Of a stretch of DNA of 64,000 nucleotides, positions 33,483 through 42,257 are shown piece after piece; positions within the stretch are counted from its first letter, which is position 1, and each line of letters starts with the position of its first letter. The position numbers and the translations under genes are program-made. Below the pieces are notes generated by a model, which was given only the letters and a program-made list of their open reading frames with translations, had not been told where the DNA came from and ran no database searches. The stretch covers positions 248,001 to 312,000 of the forward strand of contig CANMCF010000002.1 of the NCBI GenBank assembly GCA_947496215.1, written 5' to 3'. Origin of the DNA: an uncultured Bizionia sp. (lineage in GTDB: Bacteria; Bacteroidota; Bacteroidia; Flavobacteriales; Flavobacteriaceae).

Positions 33483-34373
33483 TTATTCGTTTAAACTCCA
33501 ATCATAGTCCTTGAAACTTTTTTTTGCATTGCTGGAAATAGTAATGTCCGAATGTCTATTCAAAAAATCGATGAGCGTACCTTCGGATTTAAAGTCTTTT
33601 GCAAACCACTTGAATATTTTTGAGAGTTTAATTTTATTTTGAGATAGTTCATTGCGCTCAGGATCCCTTAAGAAGCTTTTTGTGGCTTTGGTTAGCTGCA
33701 ATTCCAGGTTTGATGCTGTAAAGGCCTCATTTACCAATTTAGGGCAAGAATATGAGGCGCAAACTATGCCAAAATGAATTCTAGGTTCATCCATCTTACG
33801 CAATATGTCATGTTCGATTTCATCTAGGTTGTACCACTTGCTTCCTAATTTCCATAAGCGTTGTTTCCATGGGCCATCGATATCCTTAATGCTAAGTATG
33901 GGGTAGTTTCTAAGAATTAAATCTATGGTCATTGCATTGTAGGCATTCATCCAGTAGGCTATCTTGTCTGATTTGGGCCAAGCCTCATTTGGCATGTTCT
34001 CGTTCAATGAAGCTATGTAGTCGGTAAGAATTCTACGATTGCTCTTCAAACCTTTGTAATTTACGTTGCCACCATCTGAAACATATTTTTGTAACAAGTC
34101 GTTCCAATGAATATGATTGAATTTTTCGATGGCTTCCATAGCGATGGATTCTTCTTCATTGATAGTATCGTTGACATTGACAGCCGTTTCCGTTTCTGAA
34201 GCAATGGGGGTTTCTTTCGAAGGCGACATGGTTTCTTGAGGTTCGGGTGTTTCTATCTCTGCTTGTGTAGTTTTTGGAGCTTGTTCATTGGGTGTGTGTT
34301 CTACAGCACGTTTTGTTCCTCCACAGGCACTAAGAAATAGGAACGCTATCATAGCAAAAGAAATGTATTTCAT
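33483..34373 (-). CDS. DUF547 domain lipoprotein
   Basis: This 296-residue protein has a lipoprotein signal (AFLFLSACGGTK, Cys near 17), a Pro/Glu/Thr-rich linker (about 25-90) and a DUF547 domain (about 95-290). The latter shows AYWMNAYNAMTIDLIL, LDEIEHDILR, RIHFGIVCASYSCPKL and SKIFKWFAKDF. DUF547 is a papain-like fold of unknown activity; Cys residues in the CASYSCP segment are candidates for an active site. It is commonly found near arsenosugar genes. It lies 8 nt from the sterol desaturase gene. Confidence 0.88.
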   Translation of the reverse strand: MKYISFAMIAFLFLSACGGTKRAVEHTPNEQAPKTTQAEIETPEPQETMSPSKETPIASETETAVNVNDTINEEESIAMEAIEKFNHIHWNDLLQKYVSDGGNVNYKGLKSNRRILTDYIASLNENMPNEAWPKSDKIAYWMNAYNAMTIDLILRNYPILSIKDIDGPWKQRLWKLGSKWYNLDEIEHDILRKMDEPRIHFGIVCASYSCPKLVNEAFTASNLELQLTKATKSFLRDPERNELSQNKIKLSKIFKWFAKDFKSEGTLIDFLNRHSDITISSNAKKSFKDYDWSLNE

Positions 34374-34381
34374 ATTGAAAA

Positions 34382-35263
34382 TTACTTTTTTAAAGGATAT
34401 GCTTCTTGGGACAAAAAATCTTTTGGGAACGTTTCATCACCATCAAACCCCAACTCTATGTCTCTACCATTTCGAGGTATGTAGTTAGTTTTGAAAAGAT
34501 AGTCCCATACACTCAGGGTTAGTCCAAAATTGATGCCATACCTTACGGTTTTTGGTAAATCCTTTGCATGATGCCAGATATGCATCTTGGGGTTGTTGAG
34601 TATGTATTTAAATGGACCATAGTTCCATCCTAAATTTGCATGGTTCAAATGTCCTATTGCAATGCTGAAAAAATGGACTATGGCCACAAGTCGAGCATCA
34701 AACCCTCCAATAATGGCCAAAGGGACATATAGTATGGACTTGTAGACTATTGGTTCCATCCAATGGTAACGCAAATGAGCAGCGAATCCCATTTCTTTCA
34801 CGCTGTGGTGTACCTTGTGAAAATTCCAAAGGAAAGGGAGACGGTGTAGCAAACGATGTGTGTTCCATTGTGTGAAATCACTCACTATGAAGAATAGAAA
34901 CAACCCCAGCCATAGCGGTAGATCATCGACATCGAACAATTGAAAACTTGAAATGGACAAGCCTATATGTTTTAAAAGATCATTGAAGAAAGCAGCAGCT
35001 GTTTCCGATAAGGCAACAAGTACAATCAAGTTTAGAAGGAAAAAATTAAAGAACATGTAAAAGGTGTCCAGCCAAAAATCCTTCCTGAAGATCGATTGCT
35101 GTTTTCGCCAAGGGAATATGATTTCCAACGTCCAAACCAACAGTGAAATCAGAATGAGGCCATAGAAATAATTGTCCCAATGGTTTACAGAGATTATTTG
35201 GTCCTTGAGATAGTTCCAGTATCCGGTGTAGGCATTTTTAATGAGGTCTACATATTTGTCCAT
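34382..35263 (-). CDS. Sterol desaturase/fatty-acid hydroxylase family protein
   Basis: This 293-residue membrane enzyme has four to five hydrophobic segments and the His clusters of the family's di-iron site: WNTHRLLHRLPFLW (HxxxH), HKVHHSVKEMGF (HxxHH) and LNHANLGW then HIWHHAKD. These proteins hydroxylate or desaturate lipids, including ether lipid bonds. Standing among arsenosugar genes, a role in arsenolipid or membrane-lipid modification is an open possibility. It is a single-domain member. Confidence 0.9.
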   Translation of the reverse strand: MDKYVDLIKNAYTGYWNYLKDQIISVNHWDNYFYGLILISLLVWTLEIIFPWRKQQSIFRKDFWLDTFYMFFNFFLLNLIVLVALSETAAAFFNDLLKHIGLSISSFQLFDVDDLPLWLGLFLFFIVSDFTQWNTHRLLHRLPFLWNFHKVHHSVKEMGFAAHLRYHWMEPIVYKSILYVPLAIIGGFDARLVAIVHFFSIAIGHLNHANLGWNYGPFKYILNNPKMHIWHHAKDLPKTVRYGINFGLTLSVWDYLFKTNYIPRNGRDIELGFDGDETFPKDFLSQEAYPLKK

Positions 35264-35375
35264 AATAAATAGGCGAGGGTGTTGTGTAATTGGAGTAAAA
35301 ATAACTTATTTGAAAATTGTTTTCATAATTATATGCAATATTGTTGTCTTTTGCAAAGACAGGTCTTCTATGTGA

Positions 35376-36488
35376 TTAAAAACTTATTTCCAGCAATTTG
35401 AACAGCAAGGCACTTACAATGGCAGCCGTTGGTAAGGTAAGGAGCCATGATAGCAGTATCTTGCCAATCATTTTGTAATCGGCTTTTTTTGTGACCGTTC
35501 CGATCCCAAAAATGGAACCAACGGATACATGGGTGGTAGATACAGGTAACCCGTGTATGCTGGCAGTCGTGACCAATAGCCCTGTGATTAGATTGGCTGT
35601 AAACCCTTGACCAGAATTCATAGGTGTGATTTTTTTGCTCATTGTGAGTCCTACCTTTTTCGAGTTGATTAAGCCCCCAGCTCCCATTATTGAAGCTATG
35701 ATTATCATACTCCATTTAATGTCTATGGTATTTATGATCAAGAGCAAGCCGACAATTTTTGGGGTATCGTTCAAACCTCTGGCAAAGCTAACGATACCGG
35801 CACTTATGTAATGCAGGCTATCCAATACCTTCTGAGAGTTGAGGCCTAGGATTTGCCCTTCGTAGATTTCGGTTACATTGCTTATGGTGGCTTCTATGGT
35901 CGATTGTGTTTTCAAGGTAGCGGAATCCATGGACATTGCTGCAATATTAGCATTCTTGTTTTTGTATATGCTAAGATTCGTTTTTTTTGTAACTCCCATT
36001 TTTTTTCTGAAAAACCTAAAAACGATGTATGCCACAAAGCTAATCATAGCAGCCATCAATGGACTTACTATCAATGGCATTAAAAACGTACTTCCCAATT
36101 TCTCGAAATTGAATTGTGAACCTACAGCGATCACGCCAGAACCAAACAAAGCACCGACCAAGCTATGGGTTGTGGAAATCGGCATACCTATTTTCGTAGC
36201 TATAAATACTGTCAATGCGGCTCCGAAGGCTATTGAAATGGCAAATATGGGCATCGTGATCAATTCATTTGGAACCAAGCCCTTTCCTGAAAAGTTCTTA
36301 ACCAGTTCATTTGCCAAGAATATGGCAGCAATCGAACCTGAAAAAGTGGTTATCGTAGCCCAATTGATAGCTTTTTTAAAAGAAGTGGTACCGCTTCCAA
36401 ATAGCGTGGCAACTCCTTTGAAGTTGTCATTTGCTCCATTGCTATAGGCTAAGAAACAGGCAGAAATAAATAAAAGGGCTAGAATCAT
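35376..36488 (-). CDS. Inorganic phosphate transporter (PiT family)
   Basis: This 370-residue transporter has about ten membrane segments and both inverted PiT signatures: YSNGANDNFKGVATLFG near the N-terminus and ARGLNDTPKIVG in the second half, along with two copies of PISTTHS/PVSTTHV. PiT proteins import phosphate with protons or cations and also let arsenate in. Placed beside arsM, it may be the phosphate/arsenate entry point linked to arsenic methylation. The hairpin at 36561-36598 separates it from arsM. Confidence 0.93.
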   Translation of the reverse strand: MILALLFISACFLAYSNGANDNFKGVATLFGSGTTSFKKAINWATITTFSGSIAAIFLANELVKNFSGKGLVPNELITMPIFAISIAFGAALTVFIATKIGMPISTTHSLVGALFGSGVIAVGSQFNFEKLGSTFLMPLIVSPLMAAMISFVAYIVFRFFRKKMGVTKKTNLSIYKNKNANIAAMSMDSATLKTQSTIEATISNVTEIYEGQILGLNSQKVLDSLHYISAGIVSFARGLNDTPKIVGLLLIINTIDIKWSMIIIASIMGAGGLINSKKVGLTMSKKITPMNSGQGFTANLITGLLVTTASIHGLPVSTTHVSVGSIFGIGTVTKKADYKMIGKILLSWLLTLPTAAIVSALLFKLLEISF

Positions 36489-36560
36489 AAGTAATTGTTT
36501 TTACTTTTTTTGGACGAAATACTTATGTCATGCTTACTGTGAAGTCCAGTATTTGATGTT

Positions 36561-36598
36561 AAAAAAAAAAGAGCTTCCGTATTAGAAGCTCTTTTTTT
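36561..36598 (-). terminator. Terminator after arsM
   Basis: AAAAAAAGAGCTTC and GAAGCTCTTTTTTT form a stem with a loop of CGTATTA, read on either strand. It is 18 nt after the arsM stop and 73 nt before the phosphate transporter start on the minus strand, so it probably ends the arsenosugar transcript. Confidence 0.8.
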
Positions 36599-36615
36599 AA
36601 CATTGTTGCTGTTGA

Positions 36616-37584
36616 TTAACAACATCCTCCTCCATCATAATGATAGGTGGATTCCGAAAAGAAGATATCATCTCTACCCAAATCCGCCAATGCCGATGCT
36701 GTTTTGTCACAAATGGCTATAGGTTGATTTTTAAGTAGTATATGCCCGTTTTTGTCATCAAAGTAATCTTCATCACCATAATATATTGCTGCTTTACCCG
36801 TAAAGACACATGGACCATCTGCTGGCATAGGGTCTTTTATTGCTGCAACTTCAATGGATTCTATGTAGATCAATTCGTCTGTTGGATAGTTCTTGGGGTC
36901 TAAAATTCGATATGGTTTGCGCGCTCTTATTTCAATGGTTCCAAAACCTGCATCTGTCAATGCTTTTACATACTCGGCTATTGGTAAACTTCCACTTAGG
37001 CACAATGCTCGCAATCTATCATCATTGCGTAACTCGTCATTCATGGGTTGTTCGCAAGTAGGATCGCTCATTACCAATCGTCCATGAGGCTTAAGAACAC
37101 GATACATTTCTGCGATGGCTTTCTTTAGGTCTTCCGCTTTGAAAATGTTGAATAGACAGTTTTGTGCAGCAACATCTATACTATTGTCTTCTACAGGAAG
37201 ATTCATGGCATCTCCTTTTTTCAAATCGACAAATTCGCTTTTAAACCAAGGATTTTGTGCTTCGGCTTCTATAAAGTTCTTACGAGATGCTTCCAGCATT
37301 TCATCAACGACATCTACACCGACGACGCCTCCTTTTTCACGATTGAAATATGAGAATTGCAATAACTCCATACCTCCACCTACACCTACATATAGCATTT
37401 TGGGGTTATTGGATAAATCACGTGCATGTACTGTGCTGCCACAACCATAATTCATTTCCTGCATGATCTTGGGAATCTTCAACCCAGGTAATTCCCATAT
37501 AGGATTTGTGGTGCAGCATAAACCTACATCTGGCGTTAAGGCTGCTTCTTTATATACATCGTGTGTTGCTTCTAAATAACTCAT
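36616..37584 (-). CDS. arsM: Arsenosugar biosynthesis arsenite methyltransferase ArsM
   Basis: This 322-residue S-adenosylmethionine methyltransferase has the core LYVGVGGGMELLQFSYF then VVGVDVVDEML (SAM loop and acidic residue), and VEDNSIDVAAQNCLFNIF. Cysteines for arsenic binding are Cys23-Cys24, Cys48, and the pair at the C-terminus (GGGCC). It methylates arsenite to dimethylarsenic, which ArsS joins to the adenosyl group. This branch is distinct from the usual ArsM by its N-terminal CC and C-terminal GGGCC. A 189-bp gap (37585-37773) separates it from the phosphorylase; no gene there. Confidence 0.92.
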   Translation of the reverse strand: MSYLEATHDVYKEAALTPDVGLCCTTNPIWELPGLKIPKIMQEMNYGCGSTVHARDLSNNPKMLYVGVGGGMELLQFSYFNREKGGVVGVDVVDEMLEASRKNFIEAEAQNPWFKSEFVDLKKGDAMNLPVEDNSIDVAAQNCLFNIFKAEDLKKAIAEMYRVLKPHGRLVMSDPTCEQPMNDELRNDDRLRALCLSGSLPIAEYVKALTDAGFGTIEIRARKPYRILDPKNYPTDELIYIESIEVAAIKDPMPADGPCVFTGKAAIYYGDEDYFDDKNGHILLKNQPIAICDKTASALADLGRDDIFFSESTYHYDGGGCC

Positions 37585-37773
37585 ATCTTAATTTTATCAT
37601 TCATCCTAAACATCCGATCTGTGGTTTAGGAACATCATTAGTACTCTTTTATTTTAAAACCTTTCAATTGTTTTTCATTTTCATATTGAAAAGTGGACTC
37701 ATCTTTTTTGGATGCGTGCAAATTCAAAATGACGATTAAAGTTTTAATTATAGAGGAGGGATATAATTTAAGC

Positions 37774-38586
37774 TTACAATTGTTCTATCAATTTCTTAAA
37801 AAGAACAATCATTTCTGGTTCTGCTTTGGCAGCCATGGCAATGATTTCACCAATGACAACAGGTTTCAGGTCATCCGGGTCGCATTCATCTGTCAAAACC
37901 GATACGGCAGCCACCTTCAAATTCAAATGATTGGCGACAATTACTTCGGGGACGGTACTCATGCCAACTGCATCGGCTCCAATTATCTTCAGCATCCTAT
38001 ATTCTGCTCGTGTCTCGAGTTGTGGACCAACGACACTTGCATATGTCCCTTTGTGCAATTTTACATTATTTGCCTTCGCAATGCTTTCAAATTTGGAGTT
38101 GATGGAAAAATCATAGGGGGCACTCATGTCTGTAAAGCGTTCGCCCAATTTTTCGACACCTTTAAAAGCTAAAGGGGAACTGCCTTGAAGATTTATATGA
38201 TCTTCAAGAAGCATCAATTCCCCTTTTTTGAAATTTAAGTTTATTGCTCCAGCCGCATTGGAAACCAATAAGGATTTTATTCCTAGTTTTTCCATAACTC
38301 GAACAGGATAGGTGACTTCTTGCAATGAGTAGCCTTCATAGACATGAAAACGACCTTGCATTACAACGACTTTCTTTCCTGCCAACATACCATAAATTAA
38401 TTTCCCTTTGTGAAACTCCACAGTTGCAGTTGGAAAATTGGGAATGTCGTTATAACTAATCTCCTGTAGGATCTTAATGTCATTAGTCAATAGCCCTAGT
38501 CCAGTACCTAGAATGATACCAACTTCAGGGTTCTCGAAACCTTTGTTTTTTAAATGATCTACGGTTTCGGCAATAAGGTTTAGCAT
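37774..38586 (-). CDS. Purine-nucleoside phosphorylase
   Basis: This 270-residue member of the trimeric PNP family has VGIILGTGLGLL, GRFHVYEGYSLQEVTYPVRVM, LLVSNAAGAINLNFKKGELML, the substrate His-x-Asn-x region EDHINLQG, GPQLETRAEYRMLKIIGADAVGMSTVPE and AVSVLTDECDPD. It cleaves purine nucleosides with phosphate. In the arsenosugar set it probably removes adenine from the dimethylarsinoyl-adenosine that ArsS produces; this reading is inference from the cluster. It may also serve general purine salvage. Confidence 0.92.
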   Translation of the reverse strand: MLNLIAETVDHLKNKGFENPEVGIILGTGLGLLTNDIKILQEISYNDIPNFPTATVEFHKGKLIYGMLAGKKVVVMQGRFHVYEGYSLQEVTYPVRVMEKLGIKSLLVSNAAGAINLNFKKGELMLLEDHINLQGSSPLAFKGVEKLGERFTDMSAPYDFSINSKFESIAKANNVKLHKGTYASVVGPQLETRAEYRMLKIIGADAVGMSTVPEVIVANHLNLKVAAVSVLTDECDPDDLKPVVIGEIIAMAAKAEPEMIVLFKKLIEQL

Positions 38587-38603
38587 ATTTTTTTATCAGC
38601 GTT

Positions 38604-39323
38604 TTAGCGCTTAATCAACTTTTTTATAATTTTTTGATTGTCGCTTTTAATTTCGACTAAATATACACCAGAATTTAAATTAGATAAAGAAAACACTTGT
38701 TTTTTTAATTGAGAGTCCTCTATGAATTGTAATCTATTTCCTATGATGTCATAGATGCTTATGGATAAAGGAACTTGGTTGTCATTGCGCACTTCAAATT
38801 GTTCATTTGCAGGATTTGGGTACAAGTTTACGGTTTCATTTAACGTATTTTCGCTTACCCCAAGAGTAGCACAGTCAGGGCCTACATTAGATCCCAAGGT
38901 AACGTGTCCCCAACGTTCATTGATGGTTATGCATTGTATGACGATGTAATCGAAGTCATGGAGTTCTACCGATGGAGGTATGGGAAATGACATCATTCCA
39001 GTAATTGGGGAAGTCCCGGCTCCACCAGTACCACCGTCATCGTTTAAAAGTTGAGATGTGGTTACTTCTATGGCATCTGATCCAGCTGTGGCAATGTCAT
39101 CGGTCTTTGACAAGTATACTCTCAAGTCTGCACCTTGAACGGTTGCAAAGTCGGATTCGAAAATAACATTTTTGTCTCCATTTGTCTCAAATGTGATGTT
39201 TCCAGTTCCGCTAATGCTATAGGCAGGGTCACTTTGTACGAATGAACCAGATCGGGAACATTGTGCATTCACTTGGAAAGCACTAAGGGCGATTGATAGG
39301 AGTAAGAGTAGTTTTGTTTTCAT
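38604..39323 (-). CDS. Secreted DM13-like protein with type IX secretion sorting domain
   Basis: This 239-residue protein has a signal peptide (LLLLLSIALSAFQVNAQ) and a DM13-like domain (about 21-140; GSFVQSDPAYSISGTGNITF, GADLRVYLSKTDD, FDYIVIQCITINERWGHVTLG with a conserved Cys). After a short linker comes a type A T9SS C-terminal sorting domain (about 165-239; LYPNPANEQFEV, SLSNLNSGVYLVEI, KKLIKR). DM13 domains are proposed to be redox or electron-transfer modules. T9SS would carry it to the cell surface. A surface redox protein inside an arsenosugar gene group is unexpected. Confidence 0.88.
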   Translation of the reverse strand: MKTKLLLLLSIALSAFQVNAQCSRSGSFVQSDPAYSISGTGNITFETNGDKNVIFESDFATVQGADLRVYLSKTDDIATAGSDAIEVTTSQLLNDDGGTGGAGTSPITGMMSFPIPPSVELHDFDYIVIQCITINERWGHVTLGSNVGPDCATLGVSENTLNETVNLYPNPANEQFEVRNDNQVPLSISIYDIIGNRLQFIEDSQLKKQVFSLSNLNSGVYLVEIKSDNQKIIKKLIKR

Positions 39324-39338
39324 AATAATGTGTTTTAA

Positions 39339-39944
39339 TTATTCTATATACGATTTAAAGAAGTCATAGGACTTTAAGTCCTCGACATAATCTATGTCGT
39401 TAAGAATCTCCAAAACATACACACTACTGTTAATTAAATCATTAAAAGTTTCCTTGTAGACTGTTTTCGTACCCCATTCTTTATCTTTAAAGACGGAAGA
39501 ATGCATTGTTTTCATACCCAATAGGTAGTAGCCTCCATCCTGTGCTGGGCCTATGACGGCATCATTTTTGTCCAATGCTTCGAATGCCTTGTTAATGTGT
39601 TTGGGATGCAAATCGTACAAGTCACTTCCAACAATGATGATTTTTTCATAATTTTCATTGAAACCATTTTGAAAGGCATTTTGCATTCGTTCTCCCAAAT
39701 CATTTCCAATCTGTTTGTGTTTTTGAAATGTTGAATCGTCCCAAATGTCATTTTTTCTAACTTTGACAGAGTAATAGACAGCCTTGTCTGCCTCTATTTG
39801 TTTGATCACACTTTCTGTGTGCTCGAGGAGTTTAATATAAACTTCCAATGCAGAGGCATCACCTATGCTTTTTGCCAATCTGGATTTTACCTTTCCCAAT
39901 TCAGGGTTTCTGGTAAAGGTTATAATGAGGTTTTTGTGTTTCAA
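39339..39944 (-). CDS. TIGR04282 family arsenosugar biosynthesis glycosyltransferase (DUF2064)
   Basis: This 201-residue GT-A-like protein matches the DUF2064/TIGR04282 family: LIITFTRNPELGKVKSRLAK (nucleotide-binding loop), QIGNDLGERMQNAF, IIVGSDLYDLHPKHI with the metal Asp, and AVIGPAQDGGYYLLGMK. The family recurs with arsenosugar ArsS/ArsM genes. It has no ATG near the front; TTG at 39942-39944 is the likely start. It precedes the DM13 gene by 15 nt. Confidence 0.9.
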   Translation of the reverse strand: MKHKNLIITFTRNPELGKVKSRLAKSIGDASALEVYIKLLEHTESVIKQIEADKAVYYSVKVRKNDIWDDSTFQKHKQIGNDLGERMQNAFQNGFNENYEKIIIVGSDLYDLHPKHINKAFEALDKNDAVIGPAQDGGYYLLGMKTMHSSVFKDKEWGTKTVYKETFNDLINSSVYVLEILNDIDYVEDLKSYDFFKSYIE

Positions 39945-39982
39945 AATAAAATTGTTTTTCAGGCTATGGCGAATACCAATGT

Positions 39983-40507
39983 TTAATCTTCTTTTGGAGA
40001 TGTTTCAATAGGTGTTTCGTATATTTTTTCGCCTTTCTCCAGCCATTTGCTCCAGTCTTTGTTGAAGGTATGGATTTTCTCGGTAGCCTTACCTTCAGGA
40101 TCCAAAACGGGAAAACCTTTGTTTTTCCACTCGAAGATGCCTCCATACAAGTTGAATACATTCGTATACCCTGCTTTTTTCAATTTTTCGCCTATTGTCT
40201 CGGAACGAATTCCCAATGAGCAATACACCACTATTTTTTCATCCTTATGGGGGTACAGTTTTTGAATGGAGTCTATGTTGAAGTTATCATACCCAACGCA
40301 AATGGCATCTTTTAAATGACTGACTTCATATTCCCTTGTTTCACGAGAATCCAAGATGATTGCCTTGGTTTTTGGCATAGCTAGTTCTTCAACAGATATA
40401 TAGGGGATGCCATTGTCATTGTATTGTTTCAATAGTTCCGACAACGTTTCTTGTGAGTGACTTAATGTCGAGATTAGGACAAATATGTAGAATATGGTGT
40501 TTTTCAT
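39983..40507 (-). CDS. Periplasmic rhodanese-like domain protein
   Basis: This 174-residue protein has a signal peptide (TIFYIFVLISTLSHS) and one rhodanese domain (about 30-135) with AIILDSRETREYEVSHLKDAI and the active-site loop VVYCSLGIRSETIGEKL, where the Cys is the expected sulfur carrier. The C-terminus is a short charged tail. It lies between ArsS and the TIGR04282 enzyme, suggesting a part in handling sulfur or arsenic-sulfur species in the periplasm; inference only. Confidence 0.9.
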   Translation of the reverse strand: MKNTIFYIFVLISTLSHSQETLSELLKQYNDNGIPYISVEELAMPKTKAIILDSRETREYEVSHLKDAICVGYDNFNIDSIQKLYPHKDEKIVVYCSLGIRSETIGEKLKKAGYTNVFNLYGGIFEWKNKGFPVLDPEGKATEKIHTFNKDWSKWLEKGEKIYETPIETSPKED

Positions 40508-40516
40508 AAGCTAAAT

Positions 40517-41587
40517 TTATGCAACGACACCTTGACAGCTACTCCCAGCTCCAGCTGTACAGCCATAACAGTGTTGCGAAATTATTATTTTTCTGTCTTG
40601 TAACAATGATTCGTTGTATTCGCTTATGTGCTTTACCTTGCTTGCAACTTTCAAATCCAACATTTGATTGAAATCACAGTCGTATAACCAACCATCCCAA
40701 CTAATGGAAATGGTATTGGTGCACATTACGTTTTTTACGGCTGCAGGGTTGAAGGCTTCAACCAGAGCATACATATAGTCTTCATAGTTTTCCGAGGCTA
40801 TCAAATAATCCAAAAACCGAGCTATTGGTAAATTGGTGATGGCAAATAGGTTATGGAACTCAATGTCAAAATCTTCTTTCAAGGCTTTTTTGAAATCCTT
40901 CTCCATGGACATTTGATCTCCAGGAAGGAAAGCTCCCGAGGGATTGTATACCAAATCCAAGCGCAAATCGCTTTCTGGCATCCCATAACCTCTCTCGTTG
41001 AGTTCTTGAAGCGCTTTTATGGATTTGTCGAAAACACCGTCACCTCTTTGCTTGTCCGTTTTTCCTCGAGTCCAGTGTGGCATTGAAGAAACTATGTGTA
41101 CATTGTGTTTTTTAAAGAAATCGGGTAAGTCGTAATATTTTTTATTGGCTCTTATGATGGTAAGGTTGGAACGTACGATGAAATCTTTGATTCCAGCTTT
41201 CGATGCTTCTTCTACGAACCAGCGGAACTCTGGATTCATTTCAGGAGCACCTCCAGTGAGATCCAGTGTGTGTGCTCCTGTTTTTTTTATGACCTCCAAA
41301 CATTGACTCATAGTCTCCCGTGTCATGATCTCTTTACGGTCTGGCCCAGCATCTACATGACAATGTTCACAAACTTGATTGCACATGTAACCTAAGTTTA
41401 TTTGAAGTATTTCCAGTTTGTTAGGTATCAATGGAAACTGATTAGTCTCTGCAATCTTATCTTTGAAAGTAGGAAGTTCTCCATTGCCGAATATGCCATT
41501 GGAAAGGATTTCCAATTGCCTATTGCTATTTGCTAAATCACTTTCACGTTTGTGGAGTGATTGTGTTTTTGTCTTTGCCATTGTCAT
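40517..41587 (-). CDS. arsS: Arsenosugar biosynthesis radical SAM protein ArsS
   Basis: This 356-residue radical SAM enzyme binds its cluster through CNQVCEHC (C-x3-C-x2-C, near residue 69) and continues DAGPDRKEIMT, LDLTGGAPEMNPEFRW and FIVRSNLTII. The C-terminus has further cysteines (HCYGCTAGAGSSCQG). ArsS transfers the 5'-deoxyadenosyl group to dimethylarsenite, the step that makes the arsenosugar core. A second Met at 41581 is an alternative start. Gene order peroxidase-like, arsS, rhodanese, TIGR04282 is typical of these sets. Confidence 0.94.
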   Translation of the reverse strand: MTMAKTKTQSLHKRESDLANSNRQLEILSNGIFGNGELPTFKDKIAETNQFPLIPNKLEILQINLGYMCNQVCEHCHVDAGPDRKEIMTRETMSQCLEVIKKTGAHTLDLTGGAPEMNPEFRWFVEEASKAGIKDFIVRSNLTIIRANKKYYDLPDFFKKHNVHIVSSMPHWTRGKTDKQRGDGVFDKSIKALQELNERGYGMPESDLRLDLVYNPSGAFLPGDQMSMEKDFKKALKEDFDIEFHNLFAITNLPIARFLDYLIASENYEDYMYALVEAFNPAAVKNVMCTNTISISWDGWLYDCDFNQMLDLKVASKVKHISEYNESLLQDRKIIISQHCYGCTAGAGSSCQGVVA

Positions 41588-41643
41588 TGTTTGCTATAAT
41601 CCTTGCGTAAGAAATGTAAAGTCGGTTCTGTTTTGGGGTGAAA

Positions 41644-41979
41644 TTACATTTCGAGTTTATTTACCTTGTTCATCATTTGTACACCGTGAACTAATGTTGC
41701 TCCACTTTTTATGGCAGCACCAACGTGTAGGGCTTCCATCATTTCTTCTTTGGTGATGCCACGTTGTAAGCCATCTTTGGTGTATGCATCTATACAGTAT
41801 GGACATTGTTCTGTATGTGATACTGCCAAAGCGATCAGAGACTTTTCTCTTGCTGAAAGTGCACCTTCTTCGAATACCTTTCCGTAGTATTCAAAGAATT
41901 TGTCTCCTAATTCTTGGTTCCAGTCGCTTATTTTTCCAAATTTTTTCAAATCGGCTGGGTCGTAATATGTTTTTTGCAT
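41644..41979 (-). CDS. Arsenosugar biosynthesis-associated peroxidase-like protein (AhpD-like)
   Basis: This 111-residue protein fits the carboxymuconolactone decarboxylase/AhpD fold: LSAREKSLIALAVSHTEQCPYCIDAYTKDGLQRGITKEE, with the redox C-x2-C pair at EQCPYC, and EALHVGAAIKSGATLVHGV. Members of this subgroup accompany ArsS. It starts the minus-strand arsenosugar group; the gap to the next gene (41980-42257, 278 nt) is A+T-rich and I see no gene in it. I could not place its promoter. Confidence 0.92.
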   Translation of the reverse strand: MQKTYYDPADLKKFGKISDWNQELGDKFFEYYGKVFEEGALSAREKSLIALAVSHTEQCPYCIDAYTKDGLQRGITKEEMMEALHVGAAIKSGATLVHGVQMMNKVNKLEM

Positions 41980-42257
41980 AGTATGAGAAATTTTGCACTA
42001 AGATATAAATCTAAGTACTTAAGTCGGAAACATTCTAATTACTTAACAAGAATTTATTGGTTTCCATCAATTAATATTGGTTTTTGTTCACCAAACGATT
42101 GGGTAATGAATGATTGTTTTTTTATTATCAGGATTTTGGAGGTTCTTGATTTGTTTTTGCCAATTATATAGGAGGTTCTTTATTGTATAGGTGTAGATCG
42201 CTGGGAAGTTGCTTAAAAGTAGCGGGAGAGATGCTTTTTAAATGGATTTGGTTTATT

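Noticed and set aside
37693-38172. Plus-strand 159-residue frame over the PNP gene
   Set aside because: It overlaps the purine-nucleoside phosphorylase on the other strand, whose family motifs are strong, and has no family features itself.
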